Assembly: GCF_030813515.1 (NCBI RefSeq)
Contig: NZ_JAUSUK010000001.1
Coordinates: 744,001-808,000, forward strand
DNA length: 64,000 nt
Reading direction: 5' to 3'
Source: Rhodopseudomonas julia
Lineage (GTDB): Bacteria > Pseudomonadota > Alphaproteobacteria > Rhizobiales > Afifellaceae
This document shows positions 1-11,239 of the stretch, piece by piece (within the stretch, counting starts at the first letter, position 1; every line of letters starts with the position of its first letter). The notes under the pieces are model-generated. The model made no database searches. It was not told the origin of the DNA and was given only the letters and a program-made list of their open reading frames with translations. Position numbers and translations under genes: made by a program.

Positions 1-88
1 CGACATGTCTGAGGCTCCCGGCCACACGCCCGCCGCCTCACCCGCGCCGGAGACCGCCGATCCGGCCGCAGCGATGGAGCAGAACTGA
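1..88 (+). CDS. C-terminal tail of an upstream gene, probably the active M16 peptidase subunit (partial)
   Basis: The window opens inside a reading frame that runs from base 2 to the TGA at 86-88. Its 28 visible residues are rich in Ala, Pro and Glu, as expected of a flexible C-terminal tail. The stop overlaps the ATG of the next gene (TGATG), so the two are translationally coupled. The next gene is an M16 peptidase lacking the zinc motif, and such proteins are normally encoded just after their zinc-containing partner. The identity is therefore inferred from the neighbour only; the visible piece has no diagnostic motif. Confidence 0.5.
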   Translation, partial: DMSEAPGHTPAASPAPETADPAAAMEQN

Positions 89-1401
89 TGCTGCGCACCC
101 TTTCGCTTGCCTTATCCTTCGGAGCCATAATGAGCCTTGCCGTCGCCATGCCGACCCGTGCCCGCGCGATCGAAATCCAGGAAGTGACCTCGCCCAAGGG
201 GATCACGGCCTGGCTCGTCGAAGATGACACGGTGCCGATCGTCAACATGCAGTTCGCCTTCCGCGGCGGCTCGGTGCAGGATCCGGAGACCAAATCCGGT
301 CTTGCCAATCTCGCCTCGGGGCTTCTCGACGAAGGCGCCGGCGATCTCGATTCCAAGGCGTTTCAGACGCGCCTCGACAATCTCAATATCAAGCTCTCCT
401 TCGACACCGGCCGCGACGCCTTTTACGGCAGCATGAAGACGCTGACCGCCAATGCCGACGATGCTTTCAATCTGACGAAACTCGCTTTGACCGAGCCGCG
501 CTTCGACGACGAGCCGGTGGCTCGCATCAAGGCGCAGATCCTGTCGAAGCTCAGAAGCGACGAGACCGATCCGAATGAGCTCGCCCGTCGTGCCTGGGCC
601 AAGGCCTTGTTCGGCGACCATCCTTACGCGCGCAACGGCGAGGGCACCCAGGAAAGCGTCGAGGAGCTGACGGCGGCCGACCTCAAGGGTTTTGCCGAGA
701 GGAACCTCGCCCGCGACAATCTCGTCGTCGCGGTCGTGGGCGCGATCGATGCGGAGACGCTGAAAGGTCGGCTCGACGAAGTCTTCGGTGATCTGCCGGA
801 GAAGGCGGACCTCGAGCCCATCGCCGACGTCACGGCGGCCGCAGGCAAGACGGCGCATGTCGACCTTCCCGTGCCGCAGACCTCGATCCGCCTCGGCGGC
901 CCTGGCATCAAGCGCGACGATCCGGATTTCATTCCTGCCTATATCGCCGACCACATCCTCGGCGGAGGCACCTTCTCCTCCAGGCTCTACCGCGAAATCC
1001 GTGAGGAACGCGGACTTGCCTACTCGGTCGGAACGAGCCTCGTGCCCTTCGATCATTCGGGCGTCTGGGTGGGAGCTGCCGCGACGCGCGCAGACGCCGC
1101 CCAGGAGGCCGTCGATTTGATGGTCAAGGAAGTCAAAGACATGGCGGAGAAGGGGCCGACGGATGAGGAGCTCGCCGATGCGAAGTCCTATCTCACCGGC
1201 AACTACGCCCTGCGCTTTGATTCCTCCGGCAAGATCGCCAAGCAGCTTCTCGCCATCCAGCTCGACCATCTCGGCATCGATTATGTCGACAAGCGCAACG
1301 AGCTCATCAATGCCGTGACTCGTGAGGACGTGCAGCGCGCCGCCAAGCGGGTCTATGGCGAGCCCCCGACGGTGATCACCGTCGGGCAAGCCGCAAGCTG
1401 A
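88..1401 (+). CDS. M16 family peptidase, non-catalytic (PqqL/processing-peptidase-like) subunit, exported
   Basis: The 437-residue protein starts with a signal peptide (hydrophobic stretch about residues 5-25, ending near Ala-Arg-Ala). The two M16 halves follow. Where the catalytic subunit would carry HxxEH, this one reads GLANLASGLLDEGAG, so the zinc ligands are absent. The C-terminal half keeps the family signature YREIREERGLAYSV near residue 305. In periplasmic M16 heterodimers the zinc subunit cuts peptides and this partner supplies the R/Y pair that helps hold substrate. The start codon overlaps the stop of the preceding frame, which fits a two-gene operon. Fold and lack of zinc motif are clear; the substrate is unknown. 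Confidence 0.88.
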   Translation: MLRTLSLALSFGAIMSLAVAMPTRARAIEIQEVTSPKGITAWLVEDDTVPIVNMQFAFRGGSVQDPETKSGLANLASGLLDEGAGDLDSKAFQTRLDNLNIKLSFDTGRDAFYGSMKTLTANADDAFNLTKLALTEPRFDDEPVARIKAQILSKLRSDETDPNELARRAWAKALFGDHPYARNGEGTQESVEELTAADLKGFAERNLARDNLVVAVVGAIDAETLKGRLDEVFGDLPEKADLEPIADVTAAAGKTAHVDLPVPQTSIRLGGPGIKRDDPDFIPAYIADHILGGGTFSSRLYREIREERGLAYSVGTSLVPFDHSGVWVGAAATRADAAQEAVDLMVKEVKDMAEKGPTDEELADAKSYLTGNYALRFDSSGKIAKQLLAIQLDHLGIDYVDKRNELINAVTREDVQRAAKRVYGEPPTVITVGQAAS

Positions 1402-1549
1402 CGCCCCATTGTGAGCTTCGCCGGGGCGGGTCTGTCGTTGCGCCCCGGCTCTTCCTTCTCTACCTGTGCCCGCGCACCGGCCCTTCCCCTCCCCTTGCCC
1501 TGCAAAAGCCCCTCTGCGAATCTGAACATCGCAGAGAAAGAGGGGCGTC

Positions 1550-2170
1550 ATGTCTTGGAGAGAGCTGCGCCGCAGGGCGGGCTTGATGCTGCTGGTCGCA
1601 GCCATCTTCACCAGTGCGGCAGAGAACGCGGCGATGGCGCAGGACCCGCGCCTCGCCGATCTCGGCGAGAAAGCAGCCGAGGCGCTTGAAAAGGGCGACA
1701 CGGTTGCCGCGCTCGACCGGCTTGAGGAGGCCTCAGACATCATCTGGCACGAGGGCCCGCTCGCCTTCCGCAAGGCGCTTGCCGTGAGTTCCGCCGAAGG
1801 TTTCGGCGATTATGTTCCGAGCCCCCACAATCGCTACCGACCCGGCGAGACAATGCTCGTCTACGCCGAACCCGTCGCCTTCACTTATGTGCCGCAAGAC
1901 GGTCAGCATCTGGTGGCGATGGATGTCGACCTGACGATCAGCAATCTGACGGGACAGGTGATCGCCGAAGGCCGGAAGGTGTTTTCCATCAAGACCGCGG
2001 TCGCGGCACCGAAGCGCGACTTCAATGTCGTCTTGTCCTATCCCGTGCCCACGCTGCAGCCCGGCAACTATCGGGCCGAGTTCACGTTTCACGACACGGA
2101 GAACGCAAAGACGGCGGGTTTCTCAATCCCGCTCGAAATCACCGAGACCGACCAGGAGGCCCCGCAATGA
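1550..2170 (+). CDS. Exported protein of unknown function, 206 aa
   Basis: A signal peptide is evident (Arg-rich n-region, hydrophobic core around residues 11-22, Ala-Met-Ala cleavage site near 30). The mature part opens with a charged helix-like segment and continues into a probable beta-rich domain (residues about 75-195) with alternating hydrophobic residues and many Thr/Val. I recognise no catalytic motif or cysteine pair and do not assign a family. It sits 148 bases after the M16 gene, and its TGA overlaps the ATG of the SDR gene (ATGA), so those two are cotranscribed. Codon use matches the neighbours. Confidence 0.7.
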   Translation: MSWRELRRRAGLMLLVAAIFTSAAENAAMAQDPRLADLGEKAAEALEKGDTVAALDRLEEASDIIWHEGPLAFRKALAVSSAEGFGDYVPSPHNRYRPGETMLVYAEPVAFTYVPQDGQHLVAMDVDLTISNLTGQVIAEGRKVFSIKTAVAAPKRDFNVVLSYPVPTLQPGNYRAEFTFHDTENAKTAGFSIPLEITETDQEAPQ

Positions 2171-2859
2171 CACCGAAAACAGCACTGATCGTCGGTGCAG
2201 GGCCAGGACTGTCGGCGGCCGTCGCACGCCGGCTGGCCGAGCGCGGCACCAAAATCGCCCTCGCCTCACGTACGATGGAAGCCAACCAGGCGCTCGCGAA
2301 CGAACTGGGCGGGCGCGCCTATCGCTGCGATGTCGCCGAAGAAGACCAGGTGGCGGATCTCTTCCAGGCGGTGGAGCGAGATCTTAAAGCCCCTGATTTC
2401 GTGCTTTTCAATCCGAGCTATCGCAGCAAAGGGCCGCTCGTTGAGCTCAAGCCTCATGATGTGGAAACGTCCCTGAAGGTCACCGCCTATGGCGGCTTTC
2501 TCGTCGCGCAACAGGCGGCCAAGCGGATGATCGAGGCCGGCGGCGGCGCCATTTTCTTCACCGGCGCCTCGGCGAGCGTAAAGGGCTTTGCCCAGTCGGC
2601 ACCGTTTGCCATGGGCAAATTCGCCCTCAGAGGCCTTGCGCAATCCATCGCCCGCGAATTGCATCCGAAAAACATCCATGTGGCGCATTTCATCATCGAC
2701 GGCGCCATCCGCGCGCCGGGGCGCAGCGAAGCCGACGACAAGCCGCAATCGCTGCTCGATCCGGATTCGATTGCCCGCTCCTATCTCGGCGTCCTCGACC
2801 AGGAGCGCTCCGCGTGGAGCTTCGAGGTGGAGCTACGGCCCTGGCTTGAGAGCTTCTGA
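2167..2859 (+). CDS. Atypical short-chain dehydrogenase/reductase lacking the catalytic tyrosine
   Basis: This 230-residue Rossmann protein has a TALIVGAGPGLSAAVA nucleotide-binding turn at residues 5-20. The usual NNAG motif is replaced by FNPSYR near 81-86. The serine region is present (FTGASAS, 131-137). At the YxxxK site it reads F147-A-M-G-K151, so the catalytic Tyr is Phe while the Lys remains. A small SDR branch shares this look, with the sequence after the Lys running into FALRGLAQSIARELHPKNIHV as here. Its reaction is not established, and a cofactor-binding or regulatory role is possible. Start chosen from the ATGA overlap with the exported-protein gene. Its 3' end overlaps the convergent DUF427 gene by 27 bases. 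Confidence 0.85.
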   Translation: MTPKTALIVGAGPGLSAAVARRLAERGTKIALASRTMEANQALANELGGRAYRCDVAEEDQVADLFQAVERDLKAPDFVLFNPSYRSKGPLVELKPHDVETSLKVTAYGGFLVAQQAAKRMIEAGGGAIFFTGASASVKGFAQSAPFAMGKFALRGLAQSIARELHPKNIHVAHFIIDGAIRAPGRSEADDKPQSLLDPDSIARSYLGVLDQERSAWSFEVELRPWLESF

Positions 2860-3231
2860 ATCGGCGTCGCCCGACGGGAGATCGCTCATCTCGATTTCGA
2901 CCTTCTTGGGATCGAACGACAGACAATGTGCAATGCGCGAGATGGCGGGATAGGGATTTTCGTAAGACCAGGCGATATCCGGCACGAACGTTTTGTCCCT
3001 CATGAGCGAATAATAGCTCGCAGCGCCCTTGTGCGGACAAGTCGTGATCTTGTCGGAACGCTGCATATGCGCCATGCGGACATTATGACGCGGAATATAG
3101 ATGACGTCCGGCCGCCCCGCTTCAGAAACGATGACTGCACGCGACGAACGCGCAAGCAGGAGATCACCGAGACGAACCGTGACAAGGCCGGAATTGACGC
3201 TGAAGCTGATCGGATGCTCTTTGTGCGGCAT
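2833..3231 (-). CDS. DUF427 family protein
   Basis: The 132-residue product is a small soluble protein of the DUF427 (nucleotidyltransferase-domain-like) type. The family pattern is visible: an early beta-barrel stretch (VRLGDLLLARSSRAVIVSEAGRPDVIYIP split over residues about 19-47), then CPHKGAASYYSL around residues 65-76 and AWSYENPYPA near 87-96. Function is uncharacterised in most bacteria. An SD-like GGGGGA lies about 7 bases before the ATG. It is transcribed toward the SDR gene, and the two tails overlap. No signal peptide or membrane segment. Confidence 0.85.
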   Translation of the reverse strand: MPHKEHPISFSVNSGLVTVRLGDLLLARSSRAVIVSEAGRPDVIYIPRHNVRMAHMQRSDKITTCPHKGAASYYSLMRDKTFVPDIAWSYENPYPAISRIAHCLSFDPKKVEIEMSDLPSGDADSEALKPGP

Positions 3232-3395
3232 CGGTATTCCCCCGAGCCGGGCTCGTAATCCTTTCAGTCATACAAATTCAAGTAGAATCTTATCTAATTC
3301 AGCGCCAGGCAGAAAAGGAAGCAGGCGGTGAACCCGTCACCGCCTGCCGGAAGTCTTTCGCACAGAGGCGCGGCCCTAAGGCTCGCGCCAGCCCG

Positions 3396-3995
3396 TCAGG
3401 CGCAGAGCTTGGCCGCGACCTCGGCCACATGACGGCCTTGGAAGCGCGCCCCTTCGAGCTCGTTGGCACTCGGTTGACGCGAGCCGTCGGCGGCGGAGAG
3501 CGTCGAGGCGCCGTAAGGCGAGCCGCCGGTAATCTCGTCCATCTTCGTCAGGCCCTGGAACGAATAAGGCAGGCCGACGATGACGAAGCCCTGGTGCAGC
3601 AACATCACCTGCGTGGACGTGATGGTCGTCTCCTGGCCGCCATGCTGGGTGCCCGTGGAGGTGAAGACGGCGCCCACCTTCCCGACGAGCGCGCCCGACG
3701 CCCACAAGGAGCCGGTCTGGTCCCAGAAATTCTTCATCTGCGAACACATGACACCATAACGGGTCGGCGTGCCGACGATGACCGCATCGTAGTCGGCGAG
3801 TTCGCCCGGCTCTGCGATGGGATATGGCTGATCCAGAAGATAGCCGGATTTTTCGGCAATCTCCTGCGGCACGAGCTCGGGCACACGCTTGACGGTCACG
3901 TCGCCGCCGGCACTCGTGGCGCCTTCGGCAACAGCCTCGGCCATCTGCATCACGTGGCCCCAGCTCGAATAATAAAGCACGAGAATCTTCGCCAT
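3396..3995 (-). CDS. wrbA: NAD(P)H:quinone oxidoreductase, WrbA type (flavodoxin-like)
   Basis: This 199-residue protein binds FMN and reduces quinones by two electrons, avoiding semiquinone radicals; it is cytosolic. The phosphate loop [18 protein letters not shown] (residues 9-26) is at the N-terminus. The WrbA hallmarks follow: [23 protein letters not shown] in two adjoining blocks near 68-90, and the [12 protein letters not shown] segment near 112-124. Length fits the family (about 198-200). GGAG eight bases before the ATG supports the start. It stands alone, divergent from groES-groEL. Confidence 0.95.
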   Translation of the reverse strand: MAKILVLYYSSWGHVMQMAEAVAEGATSAGGDVTVKRVPELVPQEIAEKSGYLLDQPYPIAEPGELADYDAVIVGTPTRYGVMCSQMKNFWDQTGSLWASGALVGKVGAVFTSTGTQHGGQETTITSTQVMLLHQGFVIVGLPYSFQGLTKMDEITGGSPYGASTLSAADGSRQPSANELEGARFQGRHVAEVAAKLCA

Positions 3996-4028
3996 AACTC
4001 AATCTCCGTTTGGCAATTTCACGGTAGG

Positions 4029-4042
4029 CCCCTAACTAGGGG
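4029..4042. promoter_or_regulatory. Short palindrome upstream of wrbA
   Basis: A perfect inverted repeat CCCCTA-AC-TAGGGG lies 34 bases before the wrbA start codon and overlaps a possible -10 box (TAGTTA on the minus strand). It could be an operator for a wrbA regulator. No known motif is matched, so this is position-based inference. Confidence 0.25.
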
Positions 4043-4179
4043 GCGGCGTTCCTTTCGCCAGACGCATTTTCCGGCGCGCATGGCGCCATTGCGTCGGACG
4101 AGACTCGGCCCCGCGTCCGCCCCGGATGCGCGCTGGTTTTGAGGCGAAGAGCTTTCACGCTTCGATGCGCTCTCACCAG

Positions 4180-4208
4180 TTGACAACGCCGAGACCAGCA
4201 CCTATCTC
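4180..4208 (+). promoter_or_regulatory. Sigma-70-type promoter of groES-groEL
   Basis: TTGACA at 4180-4185 is followed after exactly 17 bases by TATCTC at 4203-4208. The predicted start of transcription, about 4215, falls at the edge of the CIRCE element, the arrangement expected for HrcA repression. Confidence 0.7.
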
Positions 4209-4216
4209 CCGCTCGC

Positions 4217-4243
4217 TTAGCACTCACTCGTAGAGAGTGCTAA
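4217..4243. promoter_or_regulatory. CIRCE element (HrcA operator)
   Basis: TTAGCACTC at 4217-4225, a 9-base spacer and GAGTGCTAA at 4235-4243 match the CIRCE consensus perfectly in both arms and in spacing. HrcA binds CIRCE to repress groE genes until heat stress titrates the GroE chaperonin HrcA needs for folding. It sits 60 bases before the groES ATG, in the 5' untranslated region. Confidence 0.97.
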
Positions 4244-4302
4244 CAACAGCAAATCCCCTCATTGGGCGCAGCGCGCCCGCATAAAGGACGCGAGGAAGAA
4301 AC

Positions 4303-4614
4303 ATGAAGTTCCGCCCTCTGCATGACCGTGTTGTGGTCCGCCGGCTTGAGTCTGAAGAAAAGACCAAGGGTGGCATCATCATTCCGGACACCGCCAAGGA
4401 AAAGCCGCAGGAAGGCGAAGTCATCGCCGTCGGCCCTGGCGCGCGTGACGATAACGGCCAGGTGCAGGCCCTCGACGTGAAGGTCGGCGACCGGATCCTG
4501 TTCGGTAAGTGGTCCGGCACGGAAGTCAAAATCGATGGCGAAGATCTCCTCATCATGAAGGAGTCCGACATTATGGGCGTCATCGACAGCGAGAGTGTGG
4601 CGCAGGCGGCCTAA
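4303..4614 (+). CDS. groES: Co-chaperonin GroES (Cpn10)
   Basis: The 103-residue lid protein forms a heptameric cap on GroEL and closes the folding chamber. It begins with the family start [14 protein letters not shown]. It also contains the mobile loop (about 17-35, [14 protein letters not shown]) and the [18 protein letters not shown] strand block. GAGGAAG before the ATG is the ribosome binding site. It is the first gene of a two-gene operon, 53 bases before groEL, under a CIRCE operator. Confidence 0.99.
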   Translation: MKFRPLHDRVVVRRLESEEKTKGGIIIPDTAKEKPQEGEVIAVGPGARDDNGQVQALDVKVGDRILFGKWSGTEVKIDGEDLLIMKESDIMGVIDSESVAQAA

Positions 4615-4634
4615 TCGCCGATCGCGCTTTCTAA

Positions 4635-6314
<1,680 letters not shown>

Positions 6315-6337
6315 GGTCCACGCCCCTCGCTTTTCGG

Positions 6338-6367
6338 AAAGGGCGGCTTCGGCCGCCCTTTCTTTTT
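6338..6367 (+). terminator. Intrinsic terminator of groES-groEL
   Basis: AAAGGGCGGC (6338-6347), a TTCG loop and GCCGCCCTTT (6352-6361) form a 10-bp stem with a stable tetraloop, followed by CTTTTT. Confidence 0.95.
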
Positions 6368-6433
6368 GCCTGAAACAAAGCGGTCGTTTCGCACTTGGCC
6401 TTGCAGCGGAAGGCGCCCGCCAAAAACGTCGGC

Positions 6434-6817
6434 TCAAAGCCCCGGGCGCAAGCTCACATCTGAGGGAAGCGGATCGCGCGCCGACGCCGGAACTTGCCCG
6501 CGCAGCGCTTCTTCTGGCACCCGCCGGCGTTCTTCGGCATCGTCGCCCGAGCGGCCAGGCTTGGCGACGACCGCGCGCGGAAGAGAGACGGGCACGTCGA
6601 TGTTCGGCCGAGGCCTGTCAGATGCCCCGGGAAAGCTCCTGGTCGCCGCATCGATCTTGCGAAAAATCTCCACGGCGTCGGATTTGAATAAGACATAAAG
6701 GCCGGAGATCAGGCCGAGGGAACAGGCGATGGCAATCGCTCCCATCACGCTCCCCTGCAGCGCTACGGCACGCGTGCGTCTGTCATCGGCTTCGGCGGCT
6801 TCGGCCTTGGCAGCCAT
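6434..6817 (-). CDS. Small single-pass membrane protein of unknown function
   Basis: The 127-residue product has a charged N-terminus, one clear membrane helix (about residues 24-44, GAIAIACSLGLISGLYVLF) and a Pro/Arg-rich, probably disordered C-terminal half. I recognise no domain. It lies downstream of hisG on the same strand after a 64-base gap, so it may be read with the his genes. Codon use is coding-like. Confidence is limited because most of it is low complexity. Confidence 0.55.
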   Translation of the reverse strand: MAAKAEAAEADDRRTRAVALQGSVMGAIAIACSLGLISGLYVLFKSDAVEIFRKIDAATRSFPGASDRPRPNIDVPVSLPRAVVAKPGRSGDDAEERRRVPEEALRGQVPASARDPLPSDVSLRPGL

Positions 6818-6881
6818 GATCGCGGGCCCGCAATCCGAGAATGGATCCGAGAATTCCTAAAGAGGATGCGTTCCGAAAGGG

Positions 6882-7622
6882 TTACTGGCTTCCGGCGGTC
6901 TCGGCGACAGGATCGCGGTCGAGTTCTTCGGCGACGGCATCGACCAGTTTTTCGGCCACGCGACGCGTCGCATCCGACCAGGACGCGCGACGGGACATGA
7001 CGAGGCACGCCTCCGAGCGCAGGATGACGCCGTCGTCCAAGATCTTCAGATGGTTCGCCTTCAAGGTCGATCCGGTCGAGGTGATGTCGACGATGACATC
7101 CGCCATGCCGCCGGCGGGCGCGCCTTCGGTGGCCCCGAGGCTTTCAACGATCCGGTAGAGCGCAATGCCGTGGCTTTCCAGAAAGCGCTGCGTCAGGTTC
7201 CAGTATTTGGTGGCGATGCGCAGCCGCCTTCCGTGGCGCTGCAGGAAGCCCGCCGCGACATCGTCGAGATCTTCCATCGTGGCGACGTCGATCCACAATT
7301 CCGGCACGGCGATGACGACATCCGCATGGCCGAAGCCGAGCGGCAGAATGCGGCCGATCTTCTCCGGCCAGGCCGGCACCGTCTCCTGAATGAGATCGAG
7401 CCCGGTAACGCCGACATGAACGCGGCCAAGGCCGAGCTCACGTGAAATTTCGGATGCGGACAGAAAGGCGATCTCGATTTCCGGACAGCCTTCCACCTCG
7501 CCGCGGTAACGCCGCGCCCCGCCGATGCGCGCGACCTTGTAGCCGGCGGCCGCCAGACGCCGCTCCGTCTCCTCCATCAGCCGGCCCTTGGAGGGGATCG
7601 CCAGAGTGATGGTCTCGCTCAT
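6882..7622 (-). CDS. hisG: ATP phosphoribosyltransferase catalytic subunit, short form
   Basis: HisG joins ATP and PRPP in the first step of histidine synthesis. This 246-residue version is the short form, which lacks the C-terminal histidine-binding domain and needs HisZ. The IPSKGRL start motif (residues 9-15) is present, as is the PRPP-binding loop [15 protein letters not shown] near residues 174-188. Its ATG overlaps the hisZ stop (ATGA), so subunit production is coupled. The hisS-hisZ-hisG order is common in Rhizobiales. Confidence 0.97.
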   Translation of the reverse strand: MSETITLAIPSKGRLMEETERRLAAAGYKVARIGGARRYRGEVEGCPEIEIAFLSASEISRELGLGRVHVGVTGLDLIQETVPAWPEKIGRILPLGFGHADVVIAVPELWIDVATMEDLDDVAAGFLQRHGRRLRIATKYWNLTQRFLESHGIALYRIVESLGATEGAPAGGMADVIVDITSTGSTLKANHLKILDDGVILRSEACLVMSRRASWSDATRRVAEKLVDAVAEELDRDPVAETAGSQ

Positions 7623-8746
7623 GACGGGCCTCCAAACATGCCACCGATTGCTCGGGCCTCGCCGAGATCGATGGTGAACCCGGCGGCCGGGATCGAGCGA
7701 TCGGCGCCGAGCATTTCCAGAAGCCGGTCGTAGCGACCACCGCCGGCGGCCGTGCGTCCCGTCGCGGCGTCGCGAATCTCGAAGACGATGCCGGTATAAT
7801 AATCGAGCGGGCGGCCGAAGCCGGCTTCGAAGACGACTTCGAGGCCGGAGCTGCGAAGCTCGAGTTTTTGCAGACGCCGTTCGAGACGCGCGCCCGGCTC
7901 TTTGAGATCGACGCCGAAACGCCGGCCGAATTCGGCGAGACGCCCGGGCAAGTCCTGCGGCGTCGCCTCCAGCGTCAGAAACGCCTTCAGGACAGCCACT
8001 TTCTCAGGCGCGATCTCGGTCTCGTAGAGGGCGCGCTGTTCCAGAAAGCGCGCGGCGATCTCTTCCGGCGCCCGGCTCGCATAGGCCTGATAGCCCTGCG
8101 CTTCGAAGCGCTCCGCAAGCAGCGCGGTCAGCGCCTCCTGATCCTGATCGCCGGCGGCTTTCTCCAGGTCCGGCTCAAGCATGGAAGGCGCGCTCGCCGA
8201 AGCTGTCTCTTCAAAGCGGGCAATCAGCGCCTCGATGCGGCGATCGGCACCGAAGGCGCGGCGGAAACGCTGGCGCCAGGCCTGCGGCAATTCAAGGGCG
8301 GAGAGAAGCGCCGTGAAGAGCCCGATATCGCCGATCCTGAGGCGCATCCCGGCAAGGCCCGTGCGCCTGACCCCTTCGACGGCAAGCGCCAGGAGCTCGG
8401 CGTCGACATTGGCGCGCTCCGCCTCGCCGATCACCTCAAAACCCGTCTCGGCACGTTCCGCCGAACCGCGGTCGTGGCGGCGGAAGACGACACCTTCATA
8501 GAAATAGCGCCCGACCTCCGCGCCCGAGCACAGATGATGCAGGCAGACGGGGATGGTGAAATCCGGGCGCAGCGCCAGGCGCTCGCCGCTCGGCCCTTCC
8601 GTCACGAACATGCGCCGGCGAATGTCCTCGCCGGCCGTCTCCAGAAACGGGTCGGCGGCATGCAGGACCGGCAGGTCGAGCAGGCGCCCACCCGCCCCTT
8701 CGAAAAGCGGCCGCAAACTCATAGGGAGAGGCTCATCGGCTGACAC
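7619..8746 (-). CDS. hisZ: ATP phosphoribosyltransferase regulatory subunit HisZ
   Basis: HisZ is a catalytically dead relative of histidyl-tRNA synthetase that pairs with short HisG and gives histidine feedback. The 375-residue protein keeps the class II core ([16 protein letters not shown] near residues 55-70, FYEGVVFR near 82-89, and [13 protein letters not shown] near 335-347) but lacks the tRNA anticodon-binding domain. The start is probably the GTG at 8746, with GGGGA immediately upstream. An in-frame ATG at 8722 is the alternative. It is 35 bases after hisS and overlaps hisG by 4. Confidence 0.95.
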   Translation of the reverse strand: MSADEPLPMSLRPLFEGAGGRLLDLPVLHAADPFLETAGEDIRRRMFVTEGPSGERLALRPDFTIPVCLHHLCSGAEVGRYFYEGVVFRRHDRGSAERAETGFEVIGEAERANVDAELLALAVEGVRRTGLAGMRLRIGDIGLFTALLSALELPQAWRQRFRRAFGADRRIEALIARFEETASASAPSMLEPDLEKAAGDQDQEALTALLAERFEAQGYQAYASRAPEEIAARFLEQRALYETEIAPEKVAVLKAFLTLEATPQDLPGRLAEFGRRFGVDLKEPGARLERRLQKLELRSSGLEVVFEAGFGRPLDYYTGIVFEIRDAATGRTAAGGGRYDRLLEMLGADRSIPAAGFTIDLGEARAIGGMFGGPS

Positions 8747-8781
8747 TCCCCGCGCCTTTCCCTGCCGGCGCCACCACCATC

Positions 8782-10329
8782 TCAGGCCTCGCCGCGCTGC
8801 CGCTTCAGGAGCGCCTTCACCTCTTCAACGAGGCTGGTGCGCGCCACATCGAACTGGCCCGGCCGCTCTTCCTTGTATTCGTCGTGGCTTGCGATCGCGG
8901 CGGCCTGACGCTTGCCTTCCAGCAGGTCCTTCACCTGCAGGCGGCCGCTGTCGAATTCGTCGGAGCCGGCGATGATGGCGCAGGGAGCATTGCGGCGATC
9001 GGCATATTTGAGCTGCGCCTTCATGCCGGAGCCGCCGAGATACATTTCGACCGGAACCGGGCGCTCGGAGGGGCCGAGATCGGCGTTGAGGCCGGCGCGA
9101 AGCTCCGCGGTGATCGCCTGATAATCGGCAAGCCGCGACTTATCCATGACCGTGACGACGACCGGTCCGGTCTCGTCCTCGGAGCCGAGCTTGCCGAGAT
9201 TTTTCAAGGCCGCGGCAAGGCGCGACACGCCGATCGAAAAGCCGGTCGAGGGCACGTCCTCGCCGCGGAAGCGGCCGACGAGCCCGTCATAGCGCCCGCC
9301 ACCGCCGACGGAGCCGAAGACGACCTTTTCGCCCTTTTCGTTCGGCACCTCGAAGGTGAGCTGCGCCTCGAAGACCGGCCCGGTGTAATATTCCAGGCCG
9401 CGGACGATCGAAGGATCGATCTCGATCCGGTCGGTCGGATAGCCTGCGGCTTCGACCAAATCGGCAATTTCGGCGAGTTCTCCGACGCCTTCCGCATAGA
9501 CGGGCGTTTCGGAAAATGTCGAGGTTCTCAGCTTCTCGATCACCGGCGCGTTGCTCGTTCCTGAGCGCTCGTTCGAACCGATAAGATTAAACAGCGACAG
9601 AACGGCTTCGGCCCCCTCCTTGGAGAGACCAGCGCCTTTCGTGAAATCTCCGCTCTCGTCCTCGCGGCCTTCGCCCAAAAGCTCACGCACGCCGTCGATG
9701 CCGAGACGGTCGAGCTTGTCGATCGCCCGCAACACGGTCAGTCGTCTTCCGGCATTCTCCTCGCCGCCGAGGCCGATCGCCTCCATGACGCCGTCGAGAA
9801 CCTTGCGGTTGTTGACCTTGATGACATAGTCGCCGCGCGCAACGCCGAGCGCTTCCATCACGTCGGCGGCCATCATGCAGATTTCCGCATCCGCCGCGAC
9901 GGAGGGCGCGCCGACCGTATCGGCGTCGAACTGCATGAACTGCCGGAAACGGCCCGGGCCCGGCTTTTCGTTGCGGAACACCCAGCCGGCGCGATAGCTG
10001 CGATAGGGCTTTGGAAGCCGCTCGTAATTCTCCGCCACGTAGCGCGCCAAGGGCGCCGTCAGATCGTAGCGCAGCGAAAGCCAGGCCTCGTCGTCGTCCT
10101 GCAGCGAGAACACACCTTCGTTCGGCCGGTCCTGATCGGGCAGGAATTTGCCGAGCGCTTCGGTGTATTCGAAGAAGGGTGTCTCGACCGGCTCGAAGCC
10201 GTAGCGCTCATAAACGCGCTTGATCGCGGCGAGCATCTCTTCGGTCGCGCGGATATCGCCGGCCTCGCGGTCGATAAAGCCGCGCGGCAGGCGCGCGGGG
10301 AGCCTGTTCTTCTTGTCCTTGGAGGCCAT
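8782..10329 (-). CDS. hisS: Histidyl-tRNA synthetase, alphaproteobacterial type
   Basis: This enzyme charges tRNA-His. The 515-residue protein has the class II motifs: RLPRGFIDR near the start, motif 2 [19 protein letters not shown] in the first third, the histidine-A box [13 protein letters not shown], and motif 3 [13 protein letters not shown]. The C-terminal domain contains [20 protein letters not shown]. It is of the group whose tRNA-His lacks G-1; such a tRNA occurs at 36693. The start is the ATG at 10329 (MASKDKK). An in-frame ATG at 10359 would add ten residues, and neither has a strong SD sequence. hisZ and hisG follow. Confidence 0.96.
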   Translation of the reverse strand: MASKDKKNRLPARLPRGFIDREAGDIRATEEMLAAIKRVYERYGFEPVETPFFEYTEALGKFLPDQDRPNEGVFSLQDDDEAWLSLRYDLTAPLARYVAENYERLPKPYRSYRAGWVFRNEKPGPGRFRQFMQFDADTVGAPSVAADAEICMMAADVMEALGVARGDYVIKVNNRKVLDGVMEAIGLGGEENAGRRLTVLRAIDKLDRLGIDGVRELLGEGREDESGDFTKGAGLSKEGAEAVLSLFNLIGSNERSGTSNAPVIEKLRTSTFSETPVYAEGVGELAEIADLVEAAGYPTDRIEIDPSIVRGLEYYTGPVFEAQLTFEVPNEKGEKVVFGSVGGGGRYDGLVGRFRGEDVPSTGFSIGVSRLAAALKNLGKLGSEDETGPVVVTVMDKSRLADYQAITAELRAGLNADLGPSERPVPVEMYLGGSGMKAQLKYADRRNAPCAIIAGSDEFDSGRLQVKDLLEGKRQAAAIASHDEYKEERPGQFDVARTSLVEEVKALLKRQRGEA

Positions 10330-10472
10330 TTCAGATCGTTTCGCTTGGGTTTTCGGCATGAGAGCCGGGGCTTCTCCTAGCCGAAGCAGGATGGAGCGGC
10401 AACCGGGCGGGCAGCGTCGGCTCGACACGGGGCGCCTAGGCTTTTCGGCTAAACGGGAAGACGGCGCCTCTT

Positions 10473-11156
10473 TCAAGCGGATGTCGCAACGCCCTTGGGG
10501 AGCGGCCGTGTGAAATCTCGACGCGCCTCTTCCACCTCGTCGCGGCAGAAGCAGCCTTCGATGTGGTCGTTGACGAGGCCCATCGCCTGCATGAAGGCAT
10601 AGACGGTCGTCGGCCCCACGAAAGACCAGCCGCGCTTTTTCAGCGTCTTGGAGAGGGCGGCCGATTCCTCGGTATGCGCGAGTTTCACGAGCGTCGCATG
10701 GTCGAAGCGTTCAGGCCTTGCGTGCGGCCGCGGCTCGAAACTCCAGAAGAACGCGGCGAGAGAGCCCGTCTCTTCTACGATTTCCAGGGCGCGTTTGGCG
10801 TTGTTGATGGTGGAAACGATCTTGCCGCGATGGCGAACGATGCCGGCGTCTTTGAGAAGATTCTCGACCTCCGGCTCGTCGAAGCGCGCGACTTCGCGAT
10901 AATCGAAGCCGGCGAAGGCGGCACGGAAATTCTCACGCTTCCGCAAAATCGTCAGCCAGGAGAGGCCCGACTGAAAGCCTTCCAGGCAGATCTTTTCGAA
11001 AAGCCGGATATCGTCTTCGACCGGCCGGCCCCATTCGCGGTCGTGATAAGCGCGGTAGAGTGGATCGCCCGCACACCAGAAACAGCGGTTCTGGCCGTCA
11101 TCCTCACGTATCAGGCCCGTCGTTTCGCCGATCTCGTCACTTTCGCTCACAGGCAT
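10473..11156 (-). CDS. tag: DNA-3-methyladenine glycosylase I
   Basis: Tag removes 3-methyladenine from alkylated DNA in base excision repair. The 227-residue protein carries [19 protein letters not shown] (residues 25-43), which holds part of the zinc site, and [19 protein letters not shown], the helix-hairpin-helix region. The C-terminal zinc ligands appear as DHIEGCFC near residues 198-205. An N-terminal tail of about 20 residues precedes the domain. AAGGAG four bases before the ATG supports the start. Confidence 0.97.
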   Translation of the reverse strand: MPVSESDEIGETTGLIREDDGQNRCFWCAGDPLYRAYHDREWGRPVEDDIRLFEKICLEGFQSGLSWLTILRKRENFRAAFAGFDYREVARFDEPEVENLLKDAGIVRHRGKIVSTINNAKRALEIVEETGSLAAFFWSFEPRPHARPERFDHATLVKLAHTEESAALSKTLKKRGWSFVGPTTVYAFMQAMGLVNDHIEGCFCRDEVEEARRDFTRPLPKGVATSA

Positions 11157-11239
11157 CCGCTCCTTGTCTCGTGTTCATCACCGCGCTGCCGTCATGTCCG
11201 CGGCTCGCGGCCATTCACGCTTCCTTAAGCCTCTTCGGC

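Noticed and set aside
112..1773. 553-codon open frame antisense to the M16 peptidase
   Set aside because: High GC leaves the antisense frame open. No signal, domain or SD; the M16 gene is clear.
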